Source of the DNA: Alistipes sp.
GTDB lineage: Bacteria; Bacteroidota; Bacteroidia; Bacteroidales; Rikenellaceae
DNA: 64,000 nucleotides
Assembly (NCBI GenBank): GCA_017937125.1
Contig: JAGBEH010000001.1
Span: 558,001-622,000, forward strand
Direction: 5' to 3'
Part shown: in pieces, positions 35,733-44,835 of the stretch
Numbering within the stretch: the stretch's first letter is position 1
How the letters are laid out: every line of letters starts with the position of its first letter
Translations under genes and position numbers: made by a program
Notes under the pieces: model-generated
The model's input: the letters and a program-made list of their open reading frames with translations, nothing else
The model's database searches: none
Told to the model about the DNA's origin: nothing

Positions 35733-36236
35733 TCAATCCGTATCGTGCTCGGCAGGCCGTTTGCGGAACGTGAAGTATTTCGCTGCCAGAAAACTGTATG
35801 CGGCCGTGATTACGGTAGTCAATGTTTTGGAAGGCGTAGCCCAGAACCCGAACGTCTCGACGAACAGCTTCATACATACGTAATTCAACGCTATCGAACC
35901 TGCCACCGTCAGGGCATACCGCGCCATTTGCGTACGTGTCCTGACGCCCGACGAGCGGAAAGCGACGTTTCGGTTGAGCCAGAACCCCGTGAAAAACGTA
36001 ATGGGGAATACCAGCACGAGCGATGCTATATGCGGCGATACGACGACGAAACCCAAATCGATGAAGCGTTTGCAGATAACGAAATGATATATCAGGAAAT
36101 ACCATATCGAGTCGAGCACCATATTCGCCGCTCCGCACACCCCGTAGCGATACAGCTGGCGGGGAACCGCCGCGCGTATGGGGGCGATGTAGAATGCGTC
36201 GATGATTTCGGTTATGAACTCTGCCGCACGCATCAT
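35733..36236 (-). CDS. GtrA family membrane protein
   Basis: A 167-residue protein with four predicted membrane helices (for example YGVCGAANMVLDSIWYFLIY and LVLVFPITFFTGFWLNR). GtrA-family proteins are thought to flip lipid-linked sugars or help anchor glycan precursors. The NRNVAFRS and KYFTFRK segments at the ends of helices are typical. The ATG at 36236 overlaps the stop of the upstream gene as ATGA, which fixes the start. It is the last gene of the five-gene operon. Confidence 0.88.
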   Translation of the reverse strand: MMRAAEFITEIIDAFYIAPIRAAVPRQLYRYGVCGAANMVLDSIWYFLIYHFVICKRFIDLGFVVVSPHIASLVLVFPITFFTGFWLNRNVAFRSSGVRTRTQMARYALTVAGSIALNYVCMKLFVETFGFWATPSKTLTTVITAAYSFLAAKYFTFRKRPAEHDTD

Positions 36237-37228
36237 TTTTTCGTGTACACCCACAAATCCTTGAAATCCCGCGATACTGAGTCCATATATTTTACGGCTT
36301 CCGCACGGTCGTCCGTATCGTATACGGATACCATATATCGTGCGCCGTAATTATATACGCGGCAATTCACTGCGGGCATACGCTTTTGCGCCTGTCCGAC
36401 GGCGCGGAATGCGTTCTCGGGCGTGGAGTAGATGCCGAGCACCACATAGCTGCGCCCCGATATGCTTTCCGCTACGGCTGCGGTTCCGTTCGCCGATGCC
36501 GTGACGCTTTCTTCGGGCTGCGACTTTTCGGCTGCTGCTGTCACGGCCTCCGTATCGGCGGTTTTGTCCGAGACATTCCCGCTGTCGGCCGCCGTTGCCG
36601 AAACAGTGCTTTCTGCATTGCCGTTCGCGGATGTCCCTTGCTGCTGTATGTCGGGTACCTCGGCGGCGTTATCCGTATTCTCGTTTGCAGGCTCCGAAAT
36701 TCCGCCGTTTGCTGCGGTCGTTTCCGTCTTTGCGGAGAACAGCGATGACAGTTCCTTGCCGTTGTTTTCTGTCCAGACATAGCCTGCCACGCATAATGCG
36801 AACAGGCAGCATACGGATGCGAATATATACAGCAGTGTGTTCGAACGCGGCTTTACGGCGATTTTGTCACGCCCCTGCCTGTTGAGTACCGTTGCGAACT
36901 CGTCCGTCATCGTGAATTTGTCGCGGTGCAGCGATCCGACACCGTCGATGGTAAGCGTATCGCCGTCCAGTACGTGCATCAGCCAGTCCTCGTATACGTC
37001 GTGCGCCTTTTCGCCGTCCGTGCCGCCGATGCGCGCGATCTCCTCTTCGAGTGAGAGACCCCGATTCTGCTCTGTGAATGCGATGATTTTGCGAGGCGGC
37101 TCGATGAATTTACGCGTAAACCGTTTCGCGCCGAATCTTTCGATGACCAATGAACCTATGCCGGGAAGATACAGGTTCCTGCCCGAAGACAGAATGTTGA
37201 AGGCTATCTTATTGACTTCTGCTACCAT
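36233..37228 (-). CDS. CCDC81-like HU domain and SPOR domain membrane protein
   Basis: A 331-residue protein with an N-terminal region of about 120 residues matching the prokaryotic CCDC81-HU type (NLYLPGIGSLVIERF, then a second DTLTIDGVGSLHRDKF unit). A single membrane helix follows near residues 132-150 (LLYIFASVCCLFALCVAGYV), then a low-complexity Ala/Ser/Thr/Glu linker and a SPOR domain from about 255 (SYVVLGIYSTPENAFRA to LWVYTKK). SPOR domains bind denuded peptidoglycan at division sites. The N-terminal part faces the cytoplasm. It overlaps the lgt gene by 7 nt, so translation is coupled; a role in cell division or envelope is inferred. Confidence 0.88.
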   Translation of the reverse strand: MVAEVNKIAFNILSSGRNLYLPGIGSLVIERFGAKRFTRKFIEPPRKIIAFTEQNRGLSLEEEIARIGGTDGEKAHDVYEDWLMHVLDGDTLTIDGVGSLHRDKFTMTDEFATVLNRQGRDKIAVKPRSNTLLYIFASVCCLFALCVAGYVWTENNGKELSSLFSAKTETTAANGGISEPANENTDNAAEVPDIQQQGTSANGNAESTVSATAADSGNVSDKTADTEAVTAAAEKSQPEESVTASANGTAAVAESISGRSYVVLGIYSTPENAFRAVGQAQKRMPAVNCRVYNYGARYMVSVYDTDDRAEAVKYMDSVSRDFKDLWVYTKK

Positions 37229-38121
37229 TTTTTCGTCGTTTTCTTTTTCCTCGGTTTGTCGGCGGAAGCGGCGGATGCCGTTCTGCTATCGGCTGCCGTA
37301 GGCATCTGTTCGGGGCGTGAGAATGCGCGGTATATCATATAGAAGCCGAGCAGAATGAACGGTATGCTCAGAATCTGCCCCATATCGAGCAGCATACCTT
37401 TCTCGAACTCTTCCTGCTCTACCTTGATGAACTCTATCAGGAAGCGGGTGAGGAATATCCCTTCGAGCCCCACTCCGAATAACAGCCCCGGGCGTTTGCG
37501 CCCCCAGTCTTTCGCATAATACATATATGCGAGAATGACGAACGTTATGATATAGCATACGGCCTCGTACAGTTGTGTCGGATGCTGTACGGGTACGTCC
37601 GCAACCGGCAGGCCGGGATACAGACGCAGGAATTTGAACCCCCAGGAGACGTCGGTCGCACAACCTACTATTTCCGAATTGAAAAGGTTGCCCAAACGTA
37701 CTATCGCACCGCCTATGGCGACGGGGATCATAACTCTGTCGAGAGACCATATGTACGGCAGCTTGTTTTTACGCGAGAACAGCCACAGCCCTATCAGCAA
37801 TCCTACGGCAGCTCCGTGGCTGGCCATACCTCCGTTGCGTATCTCGGTAATGATGGCCCACGGTTGTGCCAGATAATATGCAGGTTCGTAAAACAGGCAG
37901 TGTCCCACGCGTGCGCCTATTACCGTTGCCAGTGTTCCGTATATGAATATGGAGTCGGCTATCTCCTGACGCAATCCTTCTTTTTTGCAGAAGGTGTTGA
38001 ACATCCAGCCGCCGAGCAACAGCGCCACGGCCCACATCAACCCGTAATAGCGTACCTCGAACGAGCCTATCGAGAAAAACACGGGATTGAAATCCCACAC
38101 TACAACCAGTTCGTGTATCAT
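37222..38121 (-). CDS. lgt: Prolipoprotein diacylglyceryl transferase
   Basis: A 299-residue inner-membrane enzyme that attaches diacylglycerol to the lipobox cysteine of prolipoproteins, the first step for the many lipoproteins in this window. Multiple membrane helices are visible. Key blocks are GARVGHCLFYEP, GGMASHGAAVG (His-Gly motif) and RLGNLFNSEIVG, the Lgt signature with Arg, Asn and Glu. The C-terminal tail (KPRKKKTTKKW) is unusually basic and overlaps the next gene. A 5-nt gap separates it from the histidine kinase gene. Confidence 0.96.
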   Translation of the reverse strand: MIHELVVVWDFNPVFFSIGSFEVRYYGLMWAVALLLGGWMFNTFCKKEGLRQEIADSIFIYGTLATVIGARVGHCLFYEPAYYLAQPWAIITEIRNGGMASHGAAVGLLIGLWLFSRKNKLPYIWSLDRVMIPVAIGGAIVRLGNLFNSEIVGCATDVSWGFKFLRLYPGLPVADVPVQHPTQLYEAVCYIITFVILAYMYYAKDWGRKRPGLLFGVGLEGIFLTRFLIEFIKVEQEEFEKGMLLDMGQILSIPFILLGFYMIYRAFSRPEQMPTAADSRTASAASADKPRKKKTTKKW

Positions 38122-38126
38122 AGCCT

Positions 38127-39179
38127 TTATTTATTCGCCGTGTCGCGGTTCTGCGGTTTCTTGAGCGTGAATGCGAACGTACTTCCGGTACCCAACTCGC
38201 TGCGCACCGATATGCGTTCGCCGTGCCCTTCGATTATGTGTTTCACTATGGCCAGACCGAGACCCGTGCCGCCCTGTTCGCGCGAACGGCCTTTGTCCGT
38301 GCGATAGAAACGCTCGAAAACCCGCGGTATGTCCTCTTTGCCGATACCCAATCCGTTGTCCTCGACCTCGATGAGTATCTTGTCCATCATATCGCGGAAC
38401 CGTATGACGGTGCTTCCGCCCTTCTTGCCGTAGCGTATGGAGTTGATAATCAGATTTACGAGCACCTGGCCGATATAATGCTTGTCGGCTGCCACGCGGA
38501 ACGGCGACGGCAGGTCGTCCGCCCCCTTCACCGTGATGGTTATCTCTTTCTTCGCAGCCTCCATTTCGCTTTGGTCAGCGATCTCTTTGGTCAGGGCCAC
38601 GATGTCGAATGTCTGGATATTCATCCTGTTCATATCGCTCTCCAGTCGGGAAATGGTGTCCAGATCGTTGATTATGTTTATCAGACGGTCTATGCTCTTT
38701 TCCGCACGTTCGAGGTATTTGCGGTTGATGAGTTCGTCCTCGAGCCCCCCGTCGAGCAGCGTGGATATGTATCCCTGAATATTGAAAATCGGCGTTTTCA
38801 GTTCGTGCGCGACGTTTCCGAGATATTGCTTTCGGAATTTCTCGGTCTCTTTCAGACGGGCGATCTCCTTGTCGTTGTCGTCGGCCCAGGCGGTCAGCTC
38901 TTTCGAGACATCCTCGACATGCTTGTCCTTCAGTTCGTCCAGAATCTCGGTGGTGTGCACGTCGCGCGAGAAGACTATCGAATAGATGGGCTTGAGTTTG
39001 TAGGCGACGTATTTGTACATTATCCACAGCGATACGAGCGACACGACCGTAAATATGCCTACGGATACGGAGAGTATTATCCACCATGCGAGATGGGCGA
39101 ATATCATCACGGCCGCAACGCACAGCGCAGCGATGAATCCTATCAGGAGCGAAGCCCCCTCTTTAGTTTTTATGACCAT
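38127..39179 (-). CDS. PhoR-like sensor histidine kinase
   Basis: A 350-residue sensor with two N-terminal membrane helices (about residues 10-30 and 32-55), a short juxtamembrane region, HisKA with NVAHELKTPIFNIQGY (His125) and an ATPase domain (VEDNGLGIGKEDIPRVFERFY and GGTGLGLAIVKHI). The arrangement resembles PhoR without a PAS domain, and there is no sizeable periplasmic sensor loop. No response regulator gene is adjacent, so the partner is elsewhere. It starts 6 nt after the repressor-like gene. Confidence 0.9.
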   Translation of the reverse strand: MVIKTKEGASLLIGFIAALCVAAVMIFAHLAWWIILSVSVGIFTVVSLVSLWIMYKYVAYKLKPIYSIVFSRDVHTTEILDELKDKHVEDVSKELTAWADDNDKEIARLKETEKFRKQYLGNVAHELKTPIFNIQGYISTLLDGGLEDELINRKYLERAEKSIDRLINIINDLDTISRLESDMNRMNIQTFDIVALTKEIADQSEMEAAKKEITITVKGADDLPSPFRVAADKHYIGQVLVNLIINSIRYGKKGGSTVIRFRDMMDKILIEVEDNGLGIGKEDIPRVFERFYRTDKGRSREQGGTGLGLAIVKHIIEGHGERISVRSELGTGSTFAFTLKKPQNRDTANK

Positions 39180-39185
39180 AATCCT

Positions 39186-39809
39186 TTATTGTTTTATTGT
39201 CAGTTTGCCGTCTACGCGGTATATCGCTTCCGCGTCCTCCGTTTCGACGGTTATTGCATTCTGTTTTTTCCCGTTGTTTAAGGATTTCAGCGTCTGCCCT
39301 CCGTTAAACATCCGAAATTTACGCAAAAATATTGAATTTTTGCAAACTATGACATATTCTCTGCCTGAAATGATCCCTTCCTTATCCGTTTTGGTGAGAA
39401 AAAGCACCGTTTGCTCGCTGTCCGACCTCTCCTCCGACGGGCGGTATGTTACGGCGAGGTCGCAATGGTGCAGCGGAGGAACGAACATATAATATGTCGG
39501 CGCTGCCGTTTCGGGATTCCGCAGTACGGCTTCGACACCGTCGTCGTAAAAAGGTATTTGCGCCGAGCGTGATTTTTCATCGACATACATACTGCCTTCG
39601 CCGGTAAGTATCCACGCCTTGCTTATTTCGGGGAATTTGCTCACTATGCGTTCGGCTACATCTCTGGAAATCCCGTTGTTGCCGCGCTTGATCTGATATA
39701 GATTCTCTCCGTACGGCAGCCCTATGTAGCGTGCGAAATAGTTGGTGGTCATTTGCGCACGTGAAATTATCGCATAAATTCTTTCCCAATTACCGTTGTT
39801 TTGTGTCAT
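39186..39809 (-). CDS. Phage-repressor-like HTH protein with degenerate S24-like C-terminus
   Basis: A 207-residue protein. Residues about 7-75 form a helix-turn-helix of the XRE/CI type found in Bacteroidetes (YGENLYQIKRGNNGISRDVA, then FPEISKAWILTGEGSMYVD). The C-terminal half (PPLHHCDLAVTYRPSEERSD, GREYVIVCKNSIFLRKF) resembles the S24 repressor-peptidase fold, but I cannot find the Ser and Lys of the cleavage site where expected. It may be a cleavage-dead regulator. It heads the five-gene operon with the kinase and lgt and is divergent from tRNA-Arg by 32 bp. Targets are unknown. Confidence 0.75.
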   Translation of the reverse strand: MTQNNGNWERIYAIISRAQMTTNYFARYIGLPYGENLYQIKRGNNGISRDVAERIVSKFPEISKAWILTGEGSMYVDEKSRSAQIPFYDDGVEAVLRNPETAAPTYYMFVPPLHHCDLAVTYRPSEERSDSEQTVLFLTKTDKEGIISGREYVIVCKNSIFLRKFRMFNGGQTLKSLNNGKKQNAITVETEDAEAIYRVDGKLTIKQ

Positions 39810-39826
39810 AATTCAAAAAAAAGTTG

Positions 39827-39834
39827 CATCTTTG
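39827..39834 (+). promoter_or_regulatory. Likely -7 box of tRNA-Arg
   Basis: CATCTTTG, one base from TAnnTTTG, ends 7 nt before the tRNA. A TTTG lies at 39800-39803, 23 nt upstream, slightly long for a -33 box. Confidence 0.45.
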
Positions 39835-39841
39835 CATCGAC

Positions 39842-39913
39842 GGTTCCGTAGTTCAATGGATAGAATGCAAGATTCCGGTTCTTGTGATGAAGGTTCGAAT
39901 CCTTTCGGGACTA
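39842..39913 (+). tRNA. tRNA-Arg(CCG)
   Basis: A 72-nt cloverleaf can be drawn by hand. The acceptor stem GGTTCCG pairs with CGGGACT (two G-U pairs), followed by discriminator A. The D-arm is GTTC/GAAT. The anticodon arm CAAGA/TCTTG has loop TTCCGGT, giving anticodon CCG (reads CGG, Arg). The T-arm is GAAGG/CCTTT with loop TTCGAAT. CCA is not encoded, since CCG follows the discriminator. Confidence 0.93.
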
Positions 39914-40107
39914 CCGGCGGCAGGGGTTTCGGCCCCTGTTTTTATTTTCGGTTCGTATGAATGTCTGACGGTTCGGTCCGTAAAACATTCGGTGCAGTCG
40001 CAGGTCATCGTAAAAACGGATTCGAATATCGTAGCAAATATAATTCAATTTTTTATTTTATACCATAAAAGAAAGATATTTATAAATCGCGTATGGCGGA
40101 AAAGTAT

Positions 40108-40115
40108 TATATTTG
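40108..40115 (+). promoter_or_regulatory. -7 box of ruvB
   Basis: TATATTTG lies 20 nt before the ATG at 40136 and fits TAnnTTTG. No clear -33 TTTG is present. Confidence 0.5.
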
Positions 40116-40135
40116 CAATCATTACACGGAATAGT

Positions 40136-41152
40136 ATGGGTGGCGAACGAAATTTCGGACATGTCGAAAGCGATGGCGAATTCGAAAACCGTATCCGCCC
40201 GCAGGAGCTCGGCAGTTTCGCGGGACAGGATAAGATAGTCGATAACCTGAGGGTTTTCATCAAGGCGGCGATGATGCGCGGCGACTCGCTCGACCATGTA
40301 CTTTTGCACGGCCCTCCGGGTTTGGGCAAAACTACATTGGCCAATATCATCGCCAATGAAATGGGCGCGCAGCTGAAAGTGACATCGGGACCCGTGCTCG
40401 ACAAACCGGGCGATCTGGCGGGGCTGCTTACCAATCTCGGTGCGGGCGATGTGCTTTTCATCGATGAAATACATCGTTTGAGTCCGATTGTCGAGGAGTA
40501 CCTTTATTCGGCTATGGAGGATTTCAAGATAGACATAGTTTTGGATAAAGGGCCTTCCGCGCGTTCGATACAGATCGAACTGGCTCCTTTCACCCTTGTC
40601 GGCGCCACTACCCGCAGCGGACTCCTTACGTCGCCCCTGCGCGCGCGTTTCGGCATACAGTGTCATCTGGAATACTACGATGCTTCGGTTTTGGCGGGCA
40701 TAGTCGAACGTTCGGCGCGTATCCTCGGCATCTCGATAGATGGCGATGCCGCCGTCGAGGTCGCGTTGCGTTCGCGCGGCACTCCGCGTATCGCCAATTC
40801 GCTGTTGCGCCGCGTGCGCGATTTCGCTATGGTCAAGGGCGAGGGACATATCGATCTGGATATTACCCGTGTGGCCTTGTCGGCGTTGAATATCGATTCG
40901 CGAGGTCTCGATACGATGGATAACCGTATACTCGAAACCGTTATCGTCAAGTTCAAGGGAGGCCCTGTCGGGCTGAATACCATCGCTACGGCGGTCGGCG
41001 AGGATGCGGGCACTATCGAGGAGGTATACGAGCCTTTCCTCATAAAGGAGGGTTTTCTCAAACGCACTCCGCGCGGCAGGGAGGCTACGGAATTGGCATA
41101 TCGTCATCTCGGTATCACGGCTCCTTCGTCCGACGGTGATCTGTTCCGATAG
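40136..41152 (+). CDS. ruvB: Holliday junction branch migration helicase RuvB
   Basis: A 338-residue AAA+ ATPase that drives branch migration with RuvA at Holliday junctions. The ATG at 40136 begins [10 protein letters not shown], the normal family opening; the open frame continues upstream through the tRNA and is not coding. Walker A is GPPGLGKTT, Walker B FIDEIHRL, sensor 1 GATTRSG, arginine finger region SPLRARFG, and a C-terminal winged helix ends in [20 protein letters not shown]. All key residues are present. Confidence 0.97.
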   Translation: MGGERNFGHVESDGEFENRIRPQELGSFAGQDKIVDNLRVFIKAAMMRGDSLDHVLLHGPPGLGKTTLANIIANEMGAQLKVTSGPVLDKPGDLAGLLTNLGAGDVLFIDEIHRLSPIVEEYLYSAMEDFKIDIVLDKGPSARSIQIELAPFTLVGATTRSGLLTSPLRARFGIQCHLEYYDASVLAGIVERSARILGISIDGDAAVEVALRSRGTPRIANSLLRRVRDFAMVKGEGHIDLDITRVALSALNIDSRGLDTMDNRILETVIVKFKGGPVGLNTIATAVGEDAGTIEEVYEPFLIKEGFLKRTPRGREATELAYRHLGITAPSSDGDLFR

Positions 41153-41177
41153 ATTGCAGCGCGCGACGAACGATATT

Positions 41178-41220
41178 CGCCCCGTTTCTGTGATAAAAGA
41201 AACGGGGCGTCGTTTTTTTT
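41178..41220 (+). terminator. Terminator after ruvB
   Basis: CGCCCCGTTTCT (41178-41189) pairs perfectly with AGAAACGGGGCG (41198-41209) and is followed by TCG and eight T residues. A textbook intrinsic terminator. Confidence 0.9.
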
Positions 41221-41232
41221 AAGCCGTTACGG

Positions 41233-42249
41233 CTATTCCACTATTGCTGCTATTTCGCTCAGCCGCATACGCTTTACTTCGCAACTACCTATGCCCGTCG
41301 GCAATACGATATGTATGAATTCTCCCGACGTCTTTTTATCTTTGGCTATCGCATTTGTCATACGTCGGGTCGTGACGGGAGATATCGTTTCGAACCCGAA
41401 TTTTTCGAACAGTGCGACTATGCGTGCGGCATCTTTTTCGGTCAATACTCCGAGTTTTACGGCTATGCGCGATATTATTATCGTTCCTACGGCCACCGCT
41501 TCCCCATGATTCATCGCCGACGAACATTTCTCTATCGCGTGGGCGAATGTATGTCCGAGATTGAGCTTGCGCCTCTCTCCCGTCTCTTTTTCGTCGCGAT
41601 TTACGATGTCGGCCTTGACCTTTACGGCTGCGAGTACCGTTTTCGCCAGCAGTTCCGTATCGTCGCGCAAGGCGTCGAACGTCGTGCGTTCGAGCATCTC
41701 GAACAGACGTTTGTCGGCGATTATCCCCGCTTTTATGACCTCGGCGAGCCCTGCGCGGAACTCGCGTTCGGGCAGTGTCCGCAACAGCCCGACATCGCAA
41801 ATGACGAACTTCGGCTGCGAAAATGTCCCGACCATGTTCTTGTATCGGTCTACATTCACGCCGTTCTTGCCGCCGATGCCCGCATCGACCTGCCCGAGCA
41901 GGGTGGTGGATACGAAACCGAAATCGATGCCGCGCATATATGTCGAGGCTACGAACCCCGCGATGTCGGTCACTATGCCCCCGCCGATTCCGAGTATGAA
42001 ACACGAACGGTCTATGCCGGCCTCGATGAATTTGCGGTAGATGGTTTCTACGGTGTGCATCGTTTTGACGGTTTCTCCCGTGCCGATCATAATATACTCG
42101 TATTGTTGCAGCAGCGAGTGGTACCGCCTGTCGATGTTGGCATCGGTTATGACGATCGTCCTGCGTTCGGGCAGCAGCCGCGGCAGCAGTTCGGCAACCT
42201 CTCCGATGTAGATTTCGCTGCGTTCGGCGACCTGTAATTTGTGCATCAT
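41233..42249 (-). CDS. aroB: 3-dehydroquinate synthase
   Basis: The second enzyme of the shikimate pathway, turning DAHP into 3-dehydroquinate with NAD and a divalent metal. Start at 42249 (or 42246) gives 338 residues. The upstream ATG at 42291 would lie before the predicted transcription start, since a TACTTTTG box sits at 42278-42285. Visible blocks are IGTGETVKTM, GIGGGIVTDIAGFVASTYMR, TTLLGQVDAGIGGKNGVN, KNMVGTFSQP, the metal ligands in NLGHTFAHAIE and MNHGEAVAVG. Length is typical. Confidence 0.95.
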   Translation of the reverse strand: MMHKLQVAERSEIYIGEVAELLPRLLPERRTIVITDANIDRRYHSLLQQYEYIMIGTGETVKTMHTVETIYRKFIEAGIDRSCFILGIGGGIVTDIAGFVASTYMRGIDFGFVSTTLLGQVDAGIGGKNGVNVDRYKNMVGTFSQPKFVICDVGLLRTLPEREFRAGLAEVIKAGIIADKRLFEMLERTTFDALRDDTELLAKTVLAAVKVKADIVNRDEKETGERRKLNLGHTFAHAIEKCSSAMNHGEAVAVGTIIISRIAVKLGVLTEKDAARIVALFEKFGFETISPVTTRRMTNAIAKDKKTSGEFIHIVLPTGIGSCEVKRMRLSEIAAIVE

Positions 42250-42277
42250 TTCCACTTGGGGTGTGATAATAGTTGAG

Positions 42278-42285
42278 CAAAAGTA
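42278..42285 (-). promoter_or_regulatory. -7 box of aroB, deciding its start
   Basis: On the minus strand TACTTTTG fits TAnnTTTG and lies 28 nt before the ATG at 42249, but 3' of the ATG at 42291, which argues against the longer start. Confidence 0.5.
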
Positions 42286-42308
42286 GTTCATTTTTTCCGA
42301 TTATTTGT

Positions 42309-42316
42309 TACATTTG
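42309..42316 (+). promoter_or_regulatory. -7 box of typA
   Basis: TACATTTG fits TAnnTTTG, 21 nt before the ATG at 42338. It is divergent from the aroB box, with 23 bp between them. Confidence 0.5.
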
Positions 42317-42337
42317 CGCGTTTAATCGATATAGTAT

Positions 42338-44137
42338 ATGCAAAAATTGCGCAATATTGCAATCATCGCCCACGTCGATCACGGAAAGACGACGCTTGTC
42401 GATAAGATGATTATGCAGGGGCATCTTCTTCGCGAAGGCGCCAAATCGGACGACCTTATTTTGGATAACAACGACCTCGAACGCGAGCGCGGCATAACCA
42501 TTTTGTCCAAAAACGTGTCCGTAATCTATAACGGCTATAAAATCAATATCATCGATACTCCGGGGCACGCCGATTTCGGCGGTGAGGTCGAGCGCGTGCT
42601 GAATATGTGCGACGGCGTGCTGCTGTTGGTGGATGCTTTCGAGGGCACTATGCCGCAGACGCGCTTCGTGTTGCAAAAGGCATTGGCGCTCGGCAAGAAA
42701 CCCATAGTAGTGATAAACAAGGTCGATAAGCCCAACTGCCGTCCCGAGGTGGTCAATGAGCAGGTGTTCGACCTGATGTTCTCTCTGAATGCCACCGAGG
42801 AGCAGCTCGATTACAAGACCATTTACGGATCGGCGAAGCAGGGTTGGATGTCGCACAAGGCTACCGAGCCTACCAATTCGATTACGCCGCTTTTGGATGC
42901 GATTATCGACGAGATTCCTGCGCCGCAGGTCGTCGAGGGTACTCCTCAGATGCTCGTCACGTCGCTCGAATATTCGCCCTATATAGGCCGTATTGCCGTG
43001 GGCAAGGTGACGCGCGGCGAACTGCACGCGGGCGAAAACGTTACGCTCGCCAAGCGCGACGGCAAGACGATGATAAAGTCCAGAATACGCGAACTTATGG
43101 TGTTCGACGGGCTGGGCAAGTCGAAGGTGGATACGGTGCCGTGCGGCGAAATATGCGCCGTGGTTGGTATCGACGGGTTCGAAATCGGCGATACCATATG
43201 CGATTTCGAGAACCCCGAACCGCTGCCGCCTATCGCCATAGACGAGCCTACGATGTCGATGTTGTTCACTATCAACAACTCCCCGTTCTTCGGCAAGGAG
43301 GGCAAGTATGTAACGTCGCGCCATATCAAGGAGCGTCTCGACCGCGAGTTGGAGAAGAACCTCGCCTTGCGTGTCGAGGACGGTGCCAACGCCGACTCGT
43401 TCATCGTCTACGGTCGCGGCGTGCTGCATCTGTCGGTGCTTATCGAGACTATGCGCCGCGAGGGGTACGAGTTGCAGGTCGGCCAGCCTAAAGTCATCAT
43501 AAAGGAGATCGACGGCCGCAAGTGCGAACCGGTCGAGGAGATGACCGTCGATTGCCCCGAAGAGTATGCGGGAACGGTTATAGAGTTGGCTACCAAGCGC
43601 AAGGGTACGCTCGTGAATATGGAGTCCGACAGCGGCCGTACGCGTTTGGAGTTCGATATCCCTTCGCGCGGAATTATCGGTCTGCGCTCGAATATGCTGA
43701 CCGCTACGGCGGGCGAGGCTGTTATGTCGCACCGCCTGAAAGGCTTCGAGGAGTGGATGGGCGATATCGAGATGCGAACCAACGGCTCCATCATCGCTTC
43801 CGAAACGGGTACGGCGTATGCCTATTCGATAGACAAGTTGCAGGATCGCGGGCGCTTCTTCATCGCGCCTATGGAGCAGGTCTACGAGGGGCAGGTTATC
43901 GGCGAGCATACGCGCAGCAACGATATTACGGTCAATGTTACCAAAGCCAAGCAGCTTACCAATATGCGTGCGTCGGGTTCGGACGATAAGGCCGTTATCG
44001 TACCTCCGAAAATCTTCTCGCTCGAAGAGGCGCTGGAGTATATCAAGGAGGACGAGTATGTCGAGATCACACCCAAGTCTATGCGTCTGCGCAAGATATT
44101 GCTGAACGAGACCGATCGTAAACGCGCGGCTAAATAA
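42338..44137 (+). CDS. typA: Ribosome-associated GTPase TypA/BipA
   Basis: A 599-residue translational GTPase that binds ribosomes, helps 50S assembly and stress responses. G1 is [14 protein letters not shown]2 region ERGITI, G3 [14 protein letters not shown] and G4 NKVDKPNC. Domain II begins near residue 205, the EF-G-like domains III and V follow, and the C-terminal BipA-specific domain ends in [20 protein letters not shown]. Length and order are standard. A strong terminator follows. Confidence 0.97.
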   Translation: MQKLRNIAIIAHVDHGKTTLVDKMIMQGHLLREGAKSDDLILDNNDLERERGITILSKNVSVIYNGYKINIIDTPGHADFGGEVERVLNMCDGVLLLVDAFEGTMPQTRFVLQKALALGKKPIVVINKVDKPNCRPEVVNEQVFDLMFSLNATEEQLDYKTIYGSAKQGWMSHKATEPTNSITPLLDAIIDEIPAPQVVEGTPQMLVTSLEYSPYIGRIAVGKVTRGELHAGENVTLAKRDGKTMIKSRIRELMVFDGLGKSKVDTVPCGEICAVVGIDGFEIGDTICDFENPEPLPPIAIDEPTMSMLFTINNSPFFGKEGKYVTSRHIKERLDRELEKNLALRVEDGANADSFIVYGRGVLHLSVLIETMRREGYELQVGQPKVIIKEIDGRKCEPVEEMTVDCPEEYAGTVIELATKRKGTLVNMESDSGRTRLEFDIPSRGIIGLRSNMLTATAGEAVMSHRLKGFEEWMGDIEMRTNGSIIASETGTAYAYSIDKLQDRGRFFIAPMEQVYEGQVIGEHTRSNDITVNVTKAKQLTNMRASGSDDKAVIVPPKIFSLEEALEYIKEDEYVEITPKSMRLRKILLNETDRKRAAK

Positions 44138-44156
44138 CGCAGTAAACCGATATATT

Positions 44157-44196
44157 CGATTGCGGCCGACGAAAACGTCGGCCGCAATCGTTTTTT
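44157..44196 (+). terminator. Terminator after typA
   Basis: A perfect 14-bp stem, CGATTGCGGCCGAC (44157-44170) with GTCGGCCGCAATCG (44177-44190), loop GAAAAC, followed by six T residues. Confidence 0.95.
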
Positions 44197-44213
44197 ACTG
44201 TCGAAAATATTGT

Positions 44214-44221
44214 TACTTTTG
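44214..44221 (+). promoter_or_regulatory. -7 box of rpiB
   Basis: TACTTTTG fits TAnnTTTG just after the typA terminator. It predicts a leader of about 135 nt before the ATG at 44361. Confidence 0.45.
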
Positions 44222-44360
44222 CATAGCGTCGCTGCCGTATGGTTGTGTCTTCGCTGTCCCGATAATGAGATTTGGAGAAAATCGGTAACGGGCGGGAGCG
44301 ACGGAACGGTGTTTCACGATATTTGCAGACATAAGGTCTGTCGGAAATAAAGATATGATT

Positions 44361-44801
44361 ATGGAAAAGAAAAAAATCGGTATTGCGAGCGACCACGCGG
44401 GTTACGATATGAAGGAGTTCCTGACGGGTTATCTCGATGCCAAAGGGTTCGAAGTCGTAGATTACGGTTGCCATTCCGAGGAGAGTTGCGACTATGCGGA
44501 TTACGCCCATCCGCTTGCTACGGCGGTCGAGAGCGGCGAGGTGGCGTTCGGTGTCGGACTGTGCGGTTCGGGCGAGGGTATGGCTATGACGTTGAACAAA
44601 CATCAGGGCATCCGCGCGGGACTCGTGTGGAACCCCGAGATTGCCGAACTGGTCAAACGCCACAACAATGCCAATGTCTTGGTGTTGCCGGCCCGCTTCA
44701 TATCCAACGACGAGGCTATGATTATAACCGATAAGTTCATCGCCTCCGAGTTCGAAGGCGGCCGCCACGAACGCCGCATCGAAAAGATGCCGATAAAATA
44801 G
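44361..44801 (+). CDS. rpiB: Ribose 5-phosphate isomerase B
   Basis: A 146-residue cytoplasmic isomerase of the RpiB/LacA-LacB family that interconverts ribulose 5-phosphate and ribose 5-phosphate in the pentose phosphate pathway. GIASDHAGYDMKEFL is the N-terminal signature, and GLCGSGEGMAMTLNKH contains the active-site Cys. The ATG at 44361 is preferred; the in-frame ATG at 44355 adds two residues. A C-terminal FEGGRHERRIEKM ends the protein. Confidence 0.95.
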   Translation: MEKKKIGIASDHAGYDMKEFLTGYLDAKGFEVVDYGCHSEESCDYADYAHPLATAVESGEVAFGVGLCGSGEGMAMTLNKHQGIRAGLVWNPEIAELVKRHNNANVLVLPARFISNDEAMIITDKFIASEFEGGRHERRIEKMPIK

Positions 44802-44835
44802 GCGATATCCGTCGTAGCGAGCGCTGTTCGGCGGA

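Noticed and set aside
39824..40135. An extended N-terminus for RuvB.
   Set aside because: The extension runs through the tRNA-Arg gene and the ruvB promoter; RuvB homologs start near MGGERNF.
42250..42291. A longer AroB start at 42291.
   Set aside because: The -7 box at 42278-42285 puts the transcription start inside this segment, and MMHKLQV is a better opening.
44802..44835. Terminator between rpiB and ispE.
   Set aside because: Only a weak 5-bp stem (ATCCG/CGGAT) and no T-run, too little to claim.
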